This document shows, one piece after another, positions 51,566 through 58,347 of a stretch of DNA of 58,347 nt (position 1 is the first letter of the stretch; the number at the start of each line of letters is the position of its first letter). Made by a program: the position numbers and the translations under genes. Origin of the DNA: CAZGAQ01 sp964523405 (GTDB lineage Bacteria; Planctomycetota; Phycisphaerae; UBA1845; Fen-1342); NCBI GenBank assembly GCA_964523405.1, contig CAZGAQ010000036.1, positions 1-58,347 on the forward strand, given 5' to 3'. Under the pieces are notes generated by a model. It was given only the letters and a program-made list of their open reading frames with translations. It was not told the origin of the DNA and searched no databases.

Positions 51566-51751
51566 AAATAACTGAGGACAATACTATCCAACCGCTCCAG
51601 CGCGTCAAGCCGCCGTCAGGCCATGAAAATCCACCACCAGGTGGATGAATTTCAACCACCGGCCGGCGAGGTGGAACATGCACGGAATGCGAGGCCCCAC
51701 CATCGCGGCGTGCCGCGCCGCTCCGGGTCGGGGCCTCACACGCTCGGCGGC

Positions 51752-52000
51752 TCAGCGGGGCCGGGTCAGCGGACGTATCCGTGGACAGCCCGCAGCCAGC
51801 CACTCGGTCAACTCGTTGCGGCGCCAGCGGACCAGCGCCCCGAGCTTCACTGGCCGCGGCATCAGCCCCGCGTCGGCCAGTCGGTAGACGTGCCGTGCCG
51901 AGCACGTGAGCATCGCACTGACCGCTTTCACGTCGAGAAGGGCAGCGGACACATCATCTTCCTGCGGTTGGGGATTCACTTCGGTCACGAACGGGTTCAT
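51752..52000 (-). CDS. AlpA/excisionase-type HTH protein
   Basis: An 82-aa protein with a MerR-like helix-turn-helix: LLDVKAVSAMLTCSARHVYRLADAGLMPRPVKLG then VRWRRNELTEWLAAGCP, the usual AlpA/excisionase layout (wing with R-W). ATG 52000 has AGGAGG 7 bases upstream. It may direct excision or regulate an integrase, but none lies in this left unit. Confidence 0.85.
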   Translation of the reverse strand: MNPFVTEVNPQPQEDDVSAALLDVKAVSAMLTCSARHVYRLADAGLMPRPVKLGALVRWRRNELTEWLAAGCPRIRPLTRPR

Positions 52001-52375
52001 GCGACGACCTCCTGCATGTGCGTCTTGGCGAGCACGCTGCTCACCATCCGACCGTGTGTTACGAATCGTCGGGGGATGTTGACAAGTCCAGGCACTTCGT
52101 AACCGCTGCTCGCCGACGGATGGATAGAAACGTCCACACTTATCAACAAATGTGGACGGGACTGATCGAGGCACAGCGTGGCGGTCTGACGGCGTCGTTG
52201 CAGCGGCGCGCCCCGTGCAAATCTCCGCCCGCAACATTCAAAAAAACAAAGGAATTCGTCCTCTTCCGCCACAACTGAGAATTACCGCCCAGTCGCGTGC
52301 CGTGGTGGCTAGCGAAGACCCACGGCGGTGGTGCGTGCCGACGGCACCGTGAAATCGTCGGCGGAAGGAGACCCA
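52001..52375. other. Control region between two divergent excisionase-type genes
   Basis: 375 bases between leftward and rightward HTH genes. It holds the second copy of the 23-bp sequence (52121-52143) and, from 52132, GTCCACA...TGTGGAC as a perfect 7-bp inverted repeat with a 12-base spacer. No gene is credible here. Confidence 0.55.
52121..52157. promoter_or_regulatory. Second operator-like repeat, with full inverted repeat
   Basis: The 23-bp sequence of 51543 recurs at 52121-52143, and GTCCACA (52132-52138)/TGTGGAC (52151-52157) form a perfect inverted repeat. A shared operator for abiEi and the excisionase genes would fit. Confidence 0.55.
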
Positions 52376-52561
52376 ATGAAGAAGGAGAAGCAGCCGACTG
52401 CGTTGCTGAAACCTGAGGAGGTCGCCGAGATGCTTCGCGTCGCCCGCAAGACGGTCATCGTCATGGCCCGCGACGGACGCATCCCCTCCCTCCGCGTTGG
52501 TTGCTTCGTGCGATTCGACGCCGCCGAAGTTGAACACTGGCTGAATGATCAGCGACGCTGA
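52376..52561 (+). CDS. Second excisionase-type HTH protein
   Basis: A 61-aa protein with a helix-turn-helix-17 domain: LLKPEEVAEMLRVARKTVIVMARDG then RIPSLRVGCFVRFDAAEVEHWL. ATG 52376 has GGAAGGAG 5 bases upstream. It is the usual size for a stand-alone excisionase. Confidence 0.85.
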   Translation: MKKEKQPTALLKPEEVAEMLRVARKTVIVMARDGRIPSLRVGCFVRFDAAEVEHWLNDQRR

Positions 52562-52820
52562 TCACGCCGACGATATCAGGGGGCAGTAGGCGAGCCTGCC
52601 GTTGCTGCCGACTGGGATCGTGATAAACTGATCGCCATCGGTCTTGTCAGTCTGGACATCGCGATGCTTGGGCGCTGGCACGTTGTGGCTCTCGGTCGTT
52701 CGGCGGGCGGGTGCGCGCCGCTCTTCCGACCTCGCGCATTTTCTCTTTCTGCAAGAGCAAATGACCAGCGAGACGCCGCATGTAGCGCACGTATCTTTTA
52801 TGAAATGAGTTATGTAGCTT
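52562..52820. other. Right end of the tRNA-bracketed unit
   Basis: No credible gene. It contains CATTTTCTCT at 52737-52746, a near match to the sites at 46796, and is directly followed by the intact tRNA. An 87-codon leftward frame here has no coding character. Confidence 0.4.
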
Positions 52821-52893
52821 GCCACCGTAGCTCAGTCGGCAGAGCAGCGGTTTTGTAAACCGCAGGTCGTCGGTTCAAATCCGACCGGTGGCT
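52821..52893 (+). tRNA. tRNA-Thr (TGT anticodon)
   Basis: All four arms fold: acceptor GCCACCG/CGGTGGC, D arm GCTC/GAGC, anticodon stem GCGGT/ACCGC with loop TTTGTAA (anticodon TGT at 52854-52856), and T arm with GGTTCAAATCC. No encoded CCA. The tRNA 5' half is duplicated at 46710, and the integrase gene on the other strand ends within it, so it is an active attachment site. Confidence 0.96.
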
Positions 52894-54589
52894 TTGAGAC
52901 ATGATGCGACACGGACGCGCAAGCCGTGTCAGCCGTGACACTTCCGCCGGACCAGTCCGAAGGCCGATCATCGCCGCTTGTGCCAGCTTGCGACCCGTGC
53001 GGACATGCTTTGCCGGAATCTGGTACAAGCGTTGGTACAAGAAAACTGCGGCCGTCTGTGCCCGTCGCCTTCGCTCGCTGCGCGTTTGGCCGGCCAATCG
53101 GCGGGAGTGCCGGCAGCGCGTCGAGTGCTCCGGCCACGTCGAGTAGCCGCGGGTCGGTGTACGTGTTCATAGTGAGTTCAAGCGTACTGTGCCGCATCGC
53201 CGCTTGTGCGACCCGCGGCGCCACGCCGCCCTTGCTCAAGTGCGTTCCGAACGTGTACCGCAAGGCGTGAATGTCGAGCACCCGCCCGCGGTCATCGCGC
53301 TTCGGTATGCCCGCAACCCGTAGGTCACGGTCGAACGCCCGCACAAGGTCAGCCGGCACGCCGAACAGCGGCGCATCGCCTGGCAATCGAACCGGCAGCG
53401 GCAGCCCCTTCGCCTTTGCCGCATCCCGTACCGCATCGACCCGTTCCCCGAGCCATTCGCGCAAGTCGGCCACCAAGTCGGCCCGCAGCGGGATTTCCGC
53501 CCCGCGGCCGGCCTTCTCGTCTGCCGCGTCGAGCACGGCGAAGGCCACGCGGCCTTCAAGCTCCAGGTGGTCGACCGTTAGCGAGCGAAGCTCGTTCAGC
53601 CGCAGCCCCGTCAGGACCAGCACCTTGTACGTCAACGCCCGTTCCCTCCCACGGCGTTCAAGCTCGGCGATGAAGTCGGGCCGCTTCGCGAGCGCGTCGC
53701 GGGCATGCGCTTCGGCTTCGCCGAGCGTGTCGAGAGTCAGAGGCGCCCGCTTCCAGGTCCGCCGGCTGCGCCTGTTCTCACGCGTGCCGGCGTCGGCGAG
53801 TCTCACTGTCGGCCGGCCGTACTCGGCGAGCGGGCGCAGGCGCGCCACCGTAAGCAATCGGCGCAGCTCATCCTCTGTCAGTGCCCGACGCGGCCGGCGC
53901 TGATCGGCCTTGCCGTCACGCTTCGGTGGGCGCGCAAAAGGGTTCGCCGTCAGGCGGTTCGTTTCGACGCACCAGTTTCCGAAGGCGCACGCGACTAGTA
54001 AATATCCGTTAGACGTGTTGGCGGGCATCCTCTCGGTTTCCCGAGCGTTCGCCCACTTCTCAAGCGCCGGCCGACTCAGGTCACGTAACAGCGCAAAGCC
54101 GCAGTCGGCGATGATGCGCTTGAGGCGAAACCGGGCATTCCGGACATGGGCGGCGTTCGTCCGCGGCTTCCCGCCCTTGCCGCGCTTCGTGCCCAGGTGC
54201 TCAAGGTAGGCGTCAACGTGCGTCGAAAGTGCGGTGGTCCGATGATCAAGCACCGCATCTTCCGCAGCGGTAAGCGAATTACAGCGTACCCGGTCGGCGC
54301 GTTTCTCAAGTTCGGCGAGCACGATCAATGCCGCATCGGCACTTCGGCACCCGGTCGCTATTTTGCGTACTTGCCCGGACCCGTTGCGGTACTTGGCCGT
54401 GAACGTTCGCGCTTCTACAAGCACGCGGTCGGTACCGGCATACTCGCCGTCGGTCGGCGTCGTCACCTTCGCGGTGCGCTTGCGGCCCCGGCGGTCGGTC
54501 CAGCGGGCGAAGCGTTCGCCCTTGCGTGTGAACACTTCCGCGCCCGACGGAAGCGGCTTCGTGTAGGTTTCGCGGTACACGGTGCCCAT
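52832..54589 (-). CDS. Tyrosine recombinase (integrase) of the right-hand element
   Basis: A 585-aa integrase, longer than usual. N-terminal SAM-like core-binding region, then catalytic TGLRLNELRSL (Arg about 331), DIHALRYTFGTHLSKGG (HxxR about 443), QAAMRHSTLELTMNTYTDP (His/Trp box and Tyr about 477). The last residues (PPVGFEPTTCGLQNRCSAD) are encoded by the complement of the tRNA-Thr, with stop TGA in its D arm. It therefore marks the left end of an element extending right. Start ATG 54589. Confidence 0.93.
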   Translation of the reverse strand: MGTVYRETYTKPLPSGAEVFTRKGERFARWTDRRGRKRTAKVTTPTDGEYAGTDRVLVEARTFTAKYRNGSGQVRKIATGCRSADAALIVLAELEKRADRVRCNSLTAAEDAVLDHRTTALSTHVDAYLEHLGTKRGKGGKPRTNAAHVRNARFRLKRIIADCGFALLRDLSRPALEKWANARETERMPANTSNGYLLVACAFGNWCVETNRLTANPFARPPKRDGKADQRRPRRALTEDELRRLLTVARLRPLAEYGRPTVRLADAGTRENRRSRRTWKRAPLTLDTLGEAEAHARDALAKRPDFIAELERRGRERALTYKVLVLTGLRLNELRSLTVDHLELEGRVAFAVLDAADEKAGRGAEIPLRADLVADLREWLGERVDAVRDAAKAKGLPLPVRLPGDAPLFGVPADLVRAFDRDLRVAGIPKRDDRGRVLDIHALRYTFGTHLSKGGVAPRVAQAAMRHSTLELTMNTYTDPRLLDVAGALDALPALPPIGRPNAQRAKATGTDGRSFLVPTLVPDSGKACPHGSQAGTSGDDRPSDWSGGSVTADTACASVSHHVSKPPVGFEPTTCGLQNRCSAD

Positions 54590-54592
54590 GAT

Positions 54593-54802
54593 TCAGCCTT
54601 CCCGCCGACGCATGCGCCGGCACTCAATCCCGAAGTACGCGGCGAGCTTGTCGGCCAGATCAAGCCGCAACGATTGCTCACCCCGCAGAAAGCGAATGAG
54701 TGAAGCCTTCTGAACGCCGGTCGCCACGGCAACCGAGTTCAGCGATTCGGCTTCGGCCAGTGCCTTGCGTAGAAGGTCCGTCATTGTCGGTTTCGGTGGC
54801 AT
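54593..54802 (-). CDS. Cro/C1-type HTH regulator
   Basis: A 69-aa protein with one helix-turn-helix (ESLNSVAVATGVQKASLIRFLRGEQSL) and a short tail. Its stop is 3 bases before the integrase start, so the pair is co-transcribed. ATG 54802 is chosen (MPPKPTM); an ATG five codons upstream is also possible. A role in controlling integration is inferred. Confidence 0.8.
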   Translation of the reverse strand: MPPKPTMTDLLRKALAEAESLNSVAVATGVQKASLIRFLRGEQSLRLDLADKLAAYFGIECRRMRRREG

Positions 54803-54920
54803 GGTGAGGATTATCACCGTACCGCCCCCGCTGTGTCAAGTTCCATTCCGCCGCAAGGTTCCGAGTCCCCGGCCCGTGTGGCTGCGCTGTGCGCCAGCAC
54901 AAGTGCGCAGGCACACACGT

Positions 54921-55028
54921 ACGTACGTAGTACGTACTGTGATAGCGGACACCCACGGCCGTAGCGAGCGGACGCCCATGTCCGGTAGCGACCGGACACC
55001 CGCGGCGTGTAATGAGCGGACACCCACG
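54921..55028. repeat. Four iteron-like repeats with adjacent GTAC palindrome
   Basis: GCGGACACCCACG-type units at 54945, 54968, 54992 and 55016 are 23, 24 and 24 bp apart. Just left, 54919-54937 is a run of ACGTACGTACGTAGTACGTA with GTAC palindromes. They lie in the only sizeable gap of the replication operon, downstream of the HTH gene end, and fit a replication origin. Confidence 0.6.
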
Positions 55029-55045
55029 TCGTGTTTCCGATCGGG

Positions 55046-55468
55046 TCATGGTTGCACCAGTCGATACACACTCGGCCCGCCCGCGAGCGTGCCGCGCTTG
55101 AGCCGGCGCACGATTCCGGCTGCCTGAAGTCGGCCAAGCGCCCGTTGCACTTGGCGACTGCTACTGCCCGCCCGCCGGGCCAAGTCTGCGACGCTCGCCG
55201 ACACCGTGCCGTCCGGCTTCGCGTGGCGGTACAGCAGCAGCCACACGGCCACGGCCGAGCGTTCCAATTGCGGCAGCGCTGTGTCGATGAAGGCATTCAG
55301 CAGCGCGAACCGCCGCCGAACCGCGGTTCCCCGGCGATGGCGCAATTCCTTCCGGTCCCCCGCCGTCTGCCCGTTCCCGCGGGCAGCGTCGCGCGCGGCC
55401 CGTTCGTCAGGCGTCAGCAACGGCGCCGGCTCCGCGCCAACCGGAATCACACGCGGCCCATTGCTCAT
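55046..55468 (-). CDS. Helix-turn-helix protein of the replication module
   Basis: A 140-aa protein with a basic N-terminal half and a C-terminal winged helix (VSASVADLARRAGSSSRQVQRALGRLQAAGIVRRLKRG), similar in layout to phage or plasmid replication-initiator accessory proteins. It overlaps the end of the helicase gene by 4 bases and sits next to the iteron-like repeats, so origin binding is plausible. Confidence 0.7.
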   Translation of the reverse strand: MSNGPRVIPVGAEPAPLLTPDERAARDAARGNGQTAGDRKELRHRRGTAVRRRFALLNAFIDTALPQLERSAVAVWLLLYRHAKPDGTVSASVADLARRAGSSSRQVQRALGRLQAAGIVRRLKRGTLAGGPSVYRLVQP

Positions 55469-56409
55469 TCAGCGCCCCCGTCGTCACTCGCGGCCGGCGT
55501 CCGCCCCCACAGCGTCCGCAGCGATGCCGCGAGCTTGCCACGGTCCGCCTGCGCGGCCGGCGCCGGGTCCGCGGGCGTGAAGCTCTGTCGCGGCCGGTCG
55601 AAACGTAACGTCAACGTGCGGCACTCGCCGTGCCGGCTTTTCAGGTGCTTCAGTTTCACGCGTTCACCTTCCGCGTCGTCATCGTCGGGATGCAGAATGA
55701 AGGCGTCATCGGCCCCGAATTCGAGTTCCGAGCTTTCGCGGAAGCTCGCCAGATTCAGCCCCTCGCCCGCATACGAGCTTCGGCCTTTCGAATCCTTCGA
55801 ACGGGTCACGGCGGAAATCACGAACACGGCCACGCCCGCGTCGGCAAACTGGCGCAGGTAATCCATCAACTTGTTGACGCGGTGCCGCGCTTCATCAACG
55901 GCGCCGGGCGGGTCGATGCGCTGGATGTAGTCCAGCAGCAGCAGGCTCGCGCCGAATTCGTCGGCCGCCGCGGCAACGTTGTCCAGGTCGAAAGGCGGTC
56001 GCACAAAGCACAGCCGATCGGCCACGGCTTCCAGCGTCGCCATTCCGTCGGCGATGCGGTCGGCGTGCTCGGCGCCGAGCTTGCGATACCGAATCGTCGT
56101 CAGGTCCACGCCCGACAACCGGGCAAGCTGGCGGTCCAGCAACACCGCCGGGGCCATTTCCACGTTGCACACGAGCGCCCGCAACGTTGGTGTGAGCCGG
56201 AGCGCATCGAACAGAGCTTGCGTCGCGAACGCCGTCTTGCCGCCACCCGGCCCGCCGCCCAGCAGCGTTACGCGCCCGGGCCCCACTTCGATACCGGCCA
56301 ACTCACCCGCTCCGATCGGATAGAACACGGGCGCCGTACCGGACAGCACCTCATCGCGCCAGCCGTCCAGCACGTCCGCGGCGACGGCAAAGGATGCCTT
56401 CGCACTCAT
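55465..56409 (-). CDS. DnaB/RepA-like replicative helicase
   Basis: A 314-aa RecA-fold ATPase resembling the C-terminal domain of DnaB or plasmid RepA. Walker A GGGPGGGKT is at residues 51-59, Walker B is LLLLDYIQRI (about 157), and LMDYLRQFADAGVAVFVISAVTRS is the following DnaB-type motif. It overlaps the primase gene stop by 4 bases and the HTH gene start by 4 bases. Confidence 0.85.
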   Translation of the reverse strand: MSAKASFAVAADVLDGWRDEVLSGTAPVFYPIGAGELAGIEVGPGRVTLLGGGPGGGKTAFATQALFDALRLTPTLRALVCNVEMAPAVLLDRQLARLSGVDLTTIRYRKLGAEHADRIADGMATLEAVADRLCFVRPPFDLDNVAAAADEFGASLLLLDYIQRIDPPGAVDEARHRVNKLMDYLRQFADAGVAVFVISAVTRSKDSKGRSSYAGEGLNLASFRESSELEFGADDAFILHPDDDDAEGERVKLKHLKSRHGECRTLTLRFDRPRQSFTPADPAPAAQADRGKLAASLRTLWGRTPAASDDGGAE

Positions 56410-57530
56410 GCCGCACCGCCTTTCCCGGCACCCGCCGAAGCATTCGGCGGCGTCGGCCGCACGTCGATTACTTCACCGTCGAACGCGGCGCACACCTCGC
56501 GCACAACCGGCTGTGCGGACGCCCAGCCGTTTTCTACCGCTCGGCGTACGTCGGATGGGGGCAAGCCGCAGTCCAGCGCGGATTCTTCCAGCAGCGCGAG
56601 GCACAGCGACAACGGCGCGCCCAGCTCGGCCAAGTTCGCGGCCGCGCTATAGCACAGCCGATGCCGGCCGGCCCCACGTCGGCGGTCGTCCTCACCCGCG
56701 CCGGGCTTCCCGGGAAGGGCGCCGTTCCGGATGAAGGCCAGCGTCAACGCGTTGAGCTTGGGCGCCGCGGTCCCGTCGGCGACGGCGGCGCGGCTTTGCG
56801 CGGCCGCTTCGGATTGCGCTTGCACTTGTCGCGCCGCCGTCTCCCAGTGTGCCGCCAGGAAATCCGCGCTGGCGTTCGGCAGAGCGGGGATTTCGAACGG
56901 GGCCGGCGCCGTGGCGCGGTCGAGAATCGCCGCGCTGCCCAAGTGCATCAGTTGATCCGTCGCAAGCCACCGCTTGTGCCGGCCGGTCGCGGGGTGCCGG
57001 GAGTTCGGTGCCCGAAACGCCCGCACTTTGTCGTACACGCTCGTATCAACGGGCACGCCCGCGGTGGCGGCGATGGTCTCGGCCAAGCACCGGGCGATGC
57101 GGTGAAAGTCAACGCTCGGGCGCGGCCCCCACGCCGCCGTCGGAATGGCGGCATGGAAGCCCTTGCTGCCCGAGTAGAACCACAACTGCGCCGCATCATC
57201 GACGCCGTACCGGTCCGACAGCGCCACCGCCAGCTTGCGCGCATCCTGAAGCGCCGCGTCGATGCCGCCGGCTGTCGGCTCACGGTCGATGTCGAACCAC
57301 AGCCACGGTGCCCAGCACGGCCCCGTAAAGCCCCGCGTCGAACCGGTCGCGCGCAGGTGCTCGGCGAAGTCATCGCCGAACGTGAACGCCGACAGGTACG
57401 CTTCGGATTCGACTCGGGCGCGCGTGTCGCACTCGGCATACGCGCCGAAGGCGGTCTGCCAGTCCACAAGCCGGCGCTCGGCCGAGCACGGGCCGACGAT
57501 GCGGTATCCGTACCGCATGGAGTCTGTCAC
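56406..57530 (-). CDS. Archaeo-eukaryotic primase-like (AEP) protein
   Basis: A 374-aa protein with the AEP catalytic set: WLWFDID at about 77-82 (D80, D82), YSGSKGFHAAIP (Ser-x-x-x-G-x-H, about 119-130), and RAFRAPNSRHPATGRHKRWL. The layout is that of the small-subunit primase/PrimPol type found in mobile elements. The C-terminal half is helical and may be a helicase-contact region. It overlaps its neighbours by 4 bases on each side, so primase and helicase are made together. Confidence 0.82.
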   Translation of the reverse strand: MTDSMRYGYRIVGPCSAERRLVDWQTAFGAYAECDTRARVESEAYLSAFTFGDDFAEHLRATGSTRGFTGPCWAPWLWFDIDREPTAGGIDAALQDARKLAVALSDRYGVDDAAQLWFYSGSKGFHAAIPTAAWGPRPSVDFHRIARCLAETIAATAGVPVDTSVYDKVRAFRAPNSRHPATGRHKRWLATDQLMHLGSAAILDRATAPAPFEIPALPNASADFLAAHWETAARQVQAQSEAAAQSRAAVADGTAAPKLNALTLAFIRNGALPGKPGAGEDDRRRGAGRHRLCYSAAANLAELGAPLSLCLALLEESALDCGLPPSDVRRAVENGWASAQPVVREVCAAFDGEVIDVRPTPPNASAGAGKGGAA

Positions 57531-58033
57531 GCGGCGCCCCCTTCCGCCGCCCGCGCCCCCGGCCCAAAGTCGGGGTCCGCCGTCGGGTCCGCGTCGATGC
57601 CGACCACTTCGAAGCCGCGGACACGGTTGTACTCGGTACCGTCGTCGTCGCGCCGCAAGGCGAGCTTCACCTTGCAGCGGATACCGGCGGGCAGCGGTTG
57701 CTCAAGCTGTTCGATGGACGTAACGCCGAGCTTGCCCAGGTCGCGTTTGCTCATCGGCAACGCCGCCGGCGTCAGCCACAAGTCGTGCCAGAATTGCCGC
57801 CCGGCGTGCTCGCCGTCGAGCACGCGGAAGGCGAGCTTGTACCCGGGCGTGCCGCTCTTGGCGTTGAAGAGTCCCCCGCTCACTACACGGGCTGTGTACG
57901 TGCCGGCCGGCAGCGGCGCGAAGTCAACCGCCGCTTCGGTCCGCGTCCATGCGTCCCGCAGGTTGCCGCTCTGTCCCGCGGCGAGAATGTCAGAAAGCCG
58001 CCGCCGTCCGGGGTGCGGTGTAGAATCTCGCAT
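57527..58033 (-). CDS. DUF669-like phage/plasmid protein
   Basis: A 168-aa protein with the pattern of DUF669 (LPAGTYTARVVSGGLFNAKSG, then LWLTPAALPMSKRDLGKLG), which is found beside replication genes of phages and is thought to bind single-stranded DNA. It overlaps the primase gene by 4 bases. Function by position only. Confidence 0.7.
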   Translation of the reverse strand: MRDSTPHPGRRRLSDILAAGQSGNLRDAWTRTEAAVDFAPLPAGTYTARVVSGGLFNAKSGTPGYKLAFRVLDGEHAGRQFWHDLWLTPAALPMSKRDLGKLGVTSIEQLEQPLPAGIRCKVKLALRRDDDGTEYNRVRGFEVVGIDADPTADPDFGPGARAAEGGAA

Positions 58034-58046
58034 CCGTATTCCCTCC

Positions 58047-58347
58047 TTAGTGTGCCGACGCGCCCGGCGTTACCGCGCCGGGCGTGTCATTGCTGTTCGT
58101 GTTCGCTAACGCGCGCATCTGGCGGAAGAAGTCCTCAGACTGTTGGCGCGTCACACCGCGGCTTGCGTCTACAAGCCGTTGCCACGGCGTCAAGGCGTCC
58201 GTTTGAACCCGCATCGTCGCCAGGTAGTGAACGTACTGCGGCTCGATGCGCTCCTGCCGGATGATGCACTGGAAGCGGCGCGACCATTCCCCCACGTCAT
58301 CCGAATAGAGCTTCCCGTTGATGCCGTGGGGATGAATCCACAGCAGA
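58047..58347 (-). CDS. Partial gene of the mobile element, cut by the window end
   Basis: At least 99 aa; the frame stays open through the window edge, and the sequence upstream of the apparent GTG at 58295 (WIHPHGINGKLYSDDV) looks coding. The visible part is helical (MRVQTDALTPWQRLVDASRG) and ends in a low-complexity tail. I do not recognise it. The next gene is 13 bases away. Confidence 0.6.
   Translation of the reverse strand, partial: LLWIHPHGINGKLYSDDVGEWSRRFQCIIRQERIEPQYVHYLATMRVQTDALTPWQRLVDASRGVTRQQSEDFFRQMRALANTNSNDTPGAVTPGASAH

Noticed and set aside
52562..52825. An 87-codon leftward gene
   Set aside because: It abuts the HTH gene end, reads into the tRNA and has no ribosome-binding site or domain.
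46748..52858. A group I intron splitting a tRNA anticodon loop
   Set aside because: The interval is 6 kb with many genes, no intron core is visible, and the right copy has its own 5' half.

Overview
The window is GC-rich chromosomal DNA, most likely from a planctomycete (Phycisphaerae-like, or an uncultured relative). The main clues are a secreted glycosidase-like protein ending in the dockerin-type D-rich repeats common in planctomycetes, type II secretion/type IV pilus genes of the same style, many short interspersed hairpin repeats, and frequent GTG/TTG starts. Taxonomy is inferred from these features only.

Layout. 1-5.9 kb: the end of a type IV pilus/type II secretion operon (ATPase, platform protein, PilM-, PilN-, PilO- and PilP-like proteins, then a prepilin). 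6.1-10.3 kb: a secreted TIM-barrel/discoidin/dockerin protein, a VKOR-DsbA fusion and a DUF5658-like membrane protein. 10.3-16.5 kb: a four-gene Hmc-like transmembrane redox complex with a 23-haem cytochrome, an NrfD protein fused to a six-haem domain, a HybA/HmcB-like ferredoxin and a NarI/HmcE-like membrane subunit. 17-19.8 kb: a MazG-like pyrophosphohydrolase and an ECF sigma/anti-sigma/secreted protein operon. 20-29.4 kb: surface glycan genes, with aminotransferase, acetyltransferase and dehydrogenase matching the WbpE/WbpD/WbpB steps, plus glycosyltransferases and flippase-like membrane proteins. 29.4-34.1 kb: thiS-thiG, a small membrane protein, a DinG-type helicase carrying an in-frame repeat insertion, and a PhnP-like hydrolase. 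34.1-35.3 kb: a gene-free stretch crowded with several repeat families. 35.3-46.5 kb: a beta-CASP nuclease, a GT9 glycosyltransferase, a divergent HSP90-type ATPase with a helical partner, a DUF695/RraB protein, a phospholipid operon (CDP-alcohol transferase, PlsC, CdsA), and a Thg1-like polymerase paired with a polynucleotide-kinase-like protein.

46.7-58.3 kb is accessory DNA built on a tRNA-Thr(TGT) gene. A 38-nt 5' fragment of that tRNA at 46710 and the complete tRNA at 52821 bracket a 6-kb segment without an integrase. It carries two linked hypotheticals, a NucS-like nuclease-fold protein, an AbiE toxin-antitoxin pair and two excisionase-type HTH proteins. Right of the intact tRNA a second element begins: a tyrosine integrase whose last codons lie inside the tRNA, a Cro-like regulator, four 24-bp-spaced iteron-like repeats, an HTH protein, a DnaB-like helicase, an archaeo-eukaryotic-type primase and phage-like small genes running off the window. 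The arrangement suggests tandem integration at one tRNA, with the left unit possibly mobilised in cis by its neighbour.

The observations most worth a second look are the tRNA-bracketed island, the 77-78 bp inverted-repeat family (four copies), the Hmc-like complex with its fused NrfD-cytochrome, the Thg1/kinase pair, the HSP90-like two-gene module, and the repeat insertion in the helicase.
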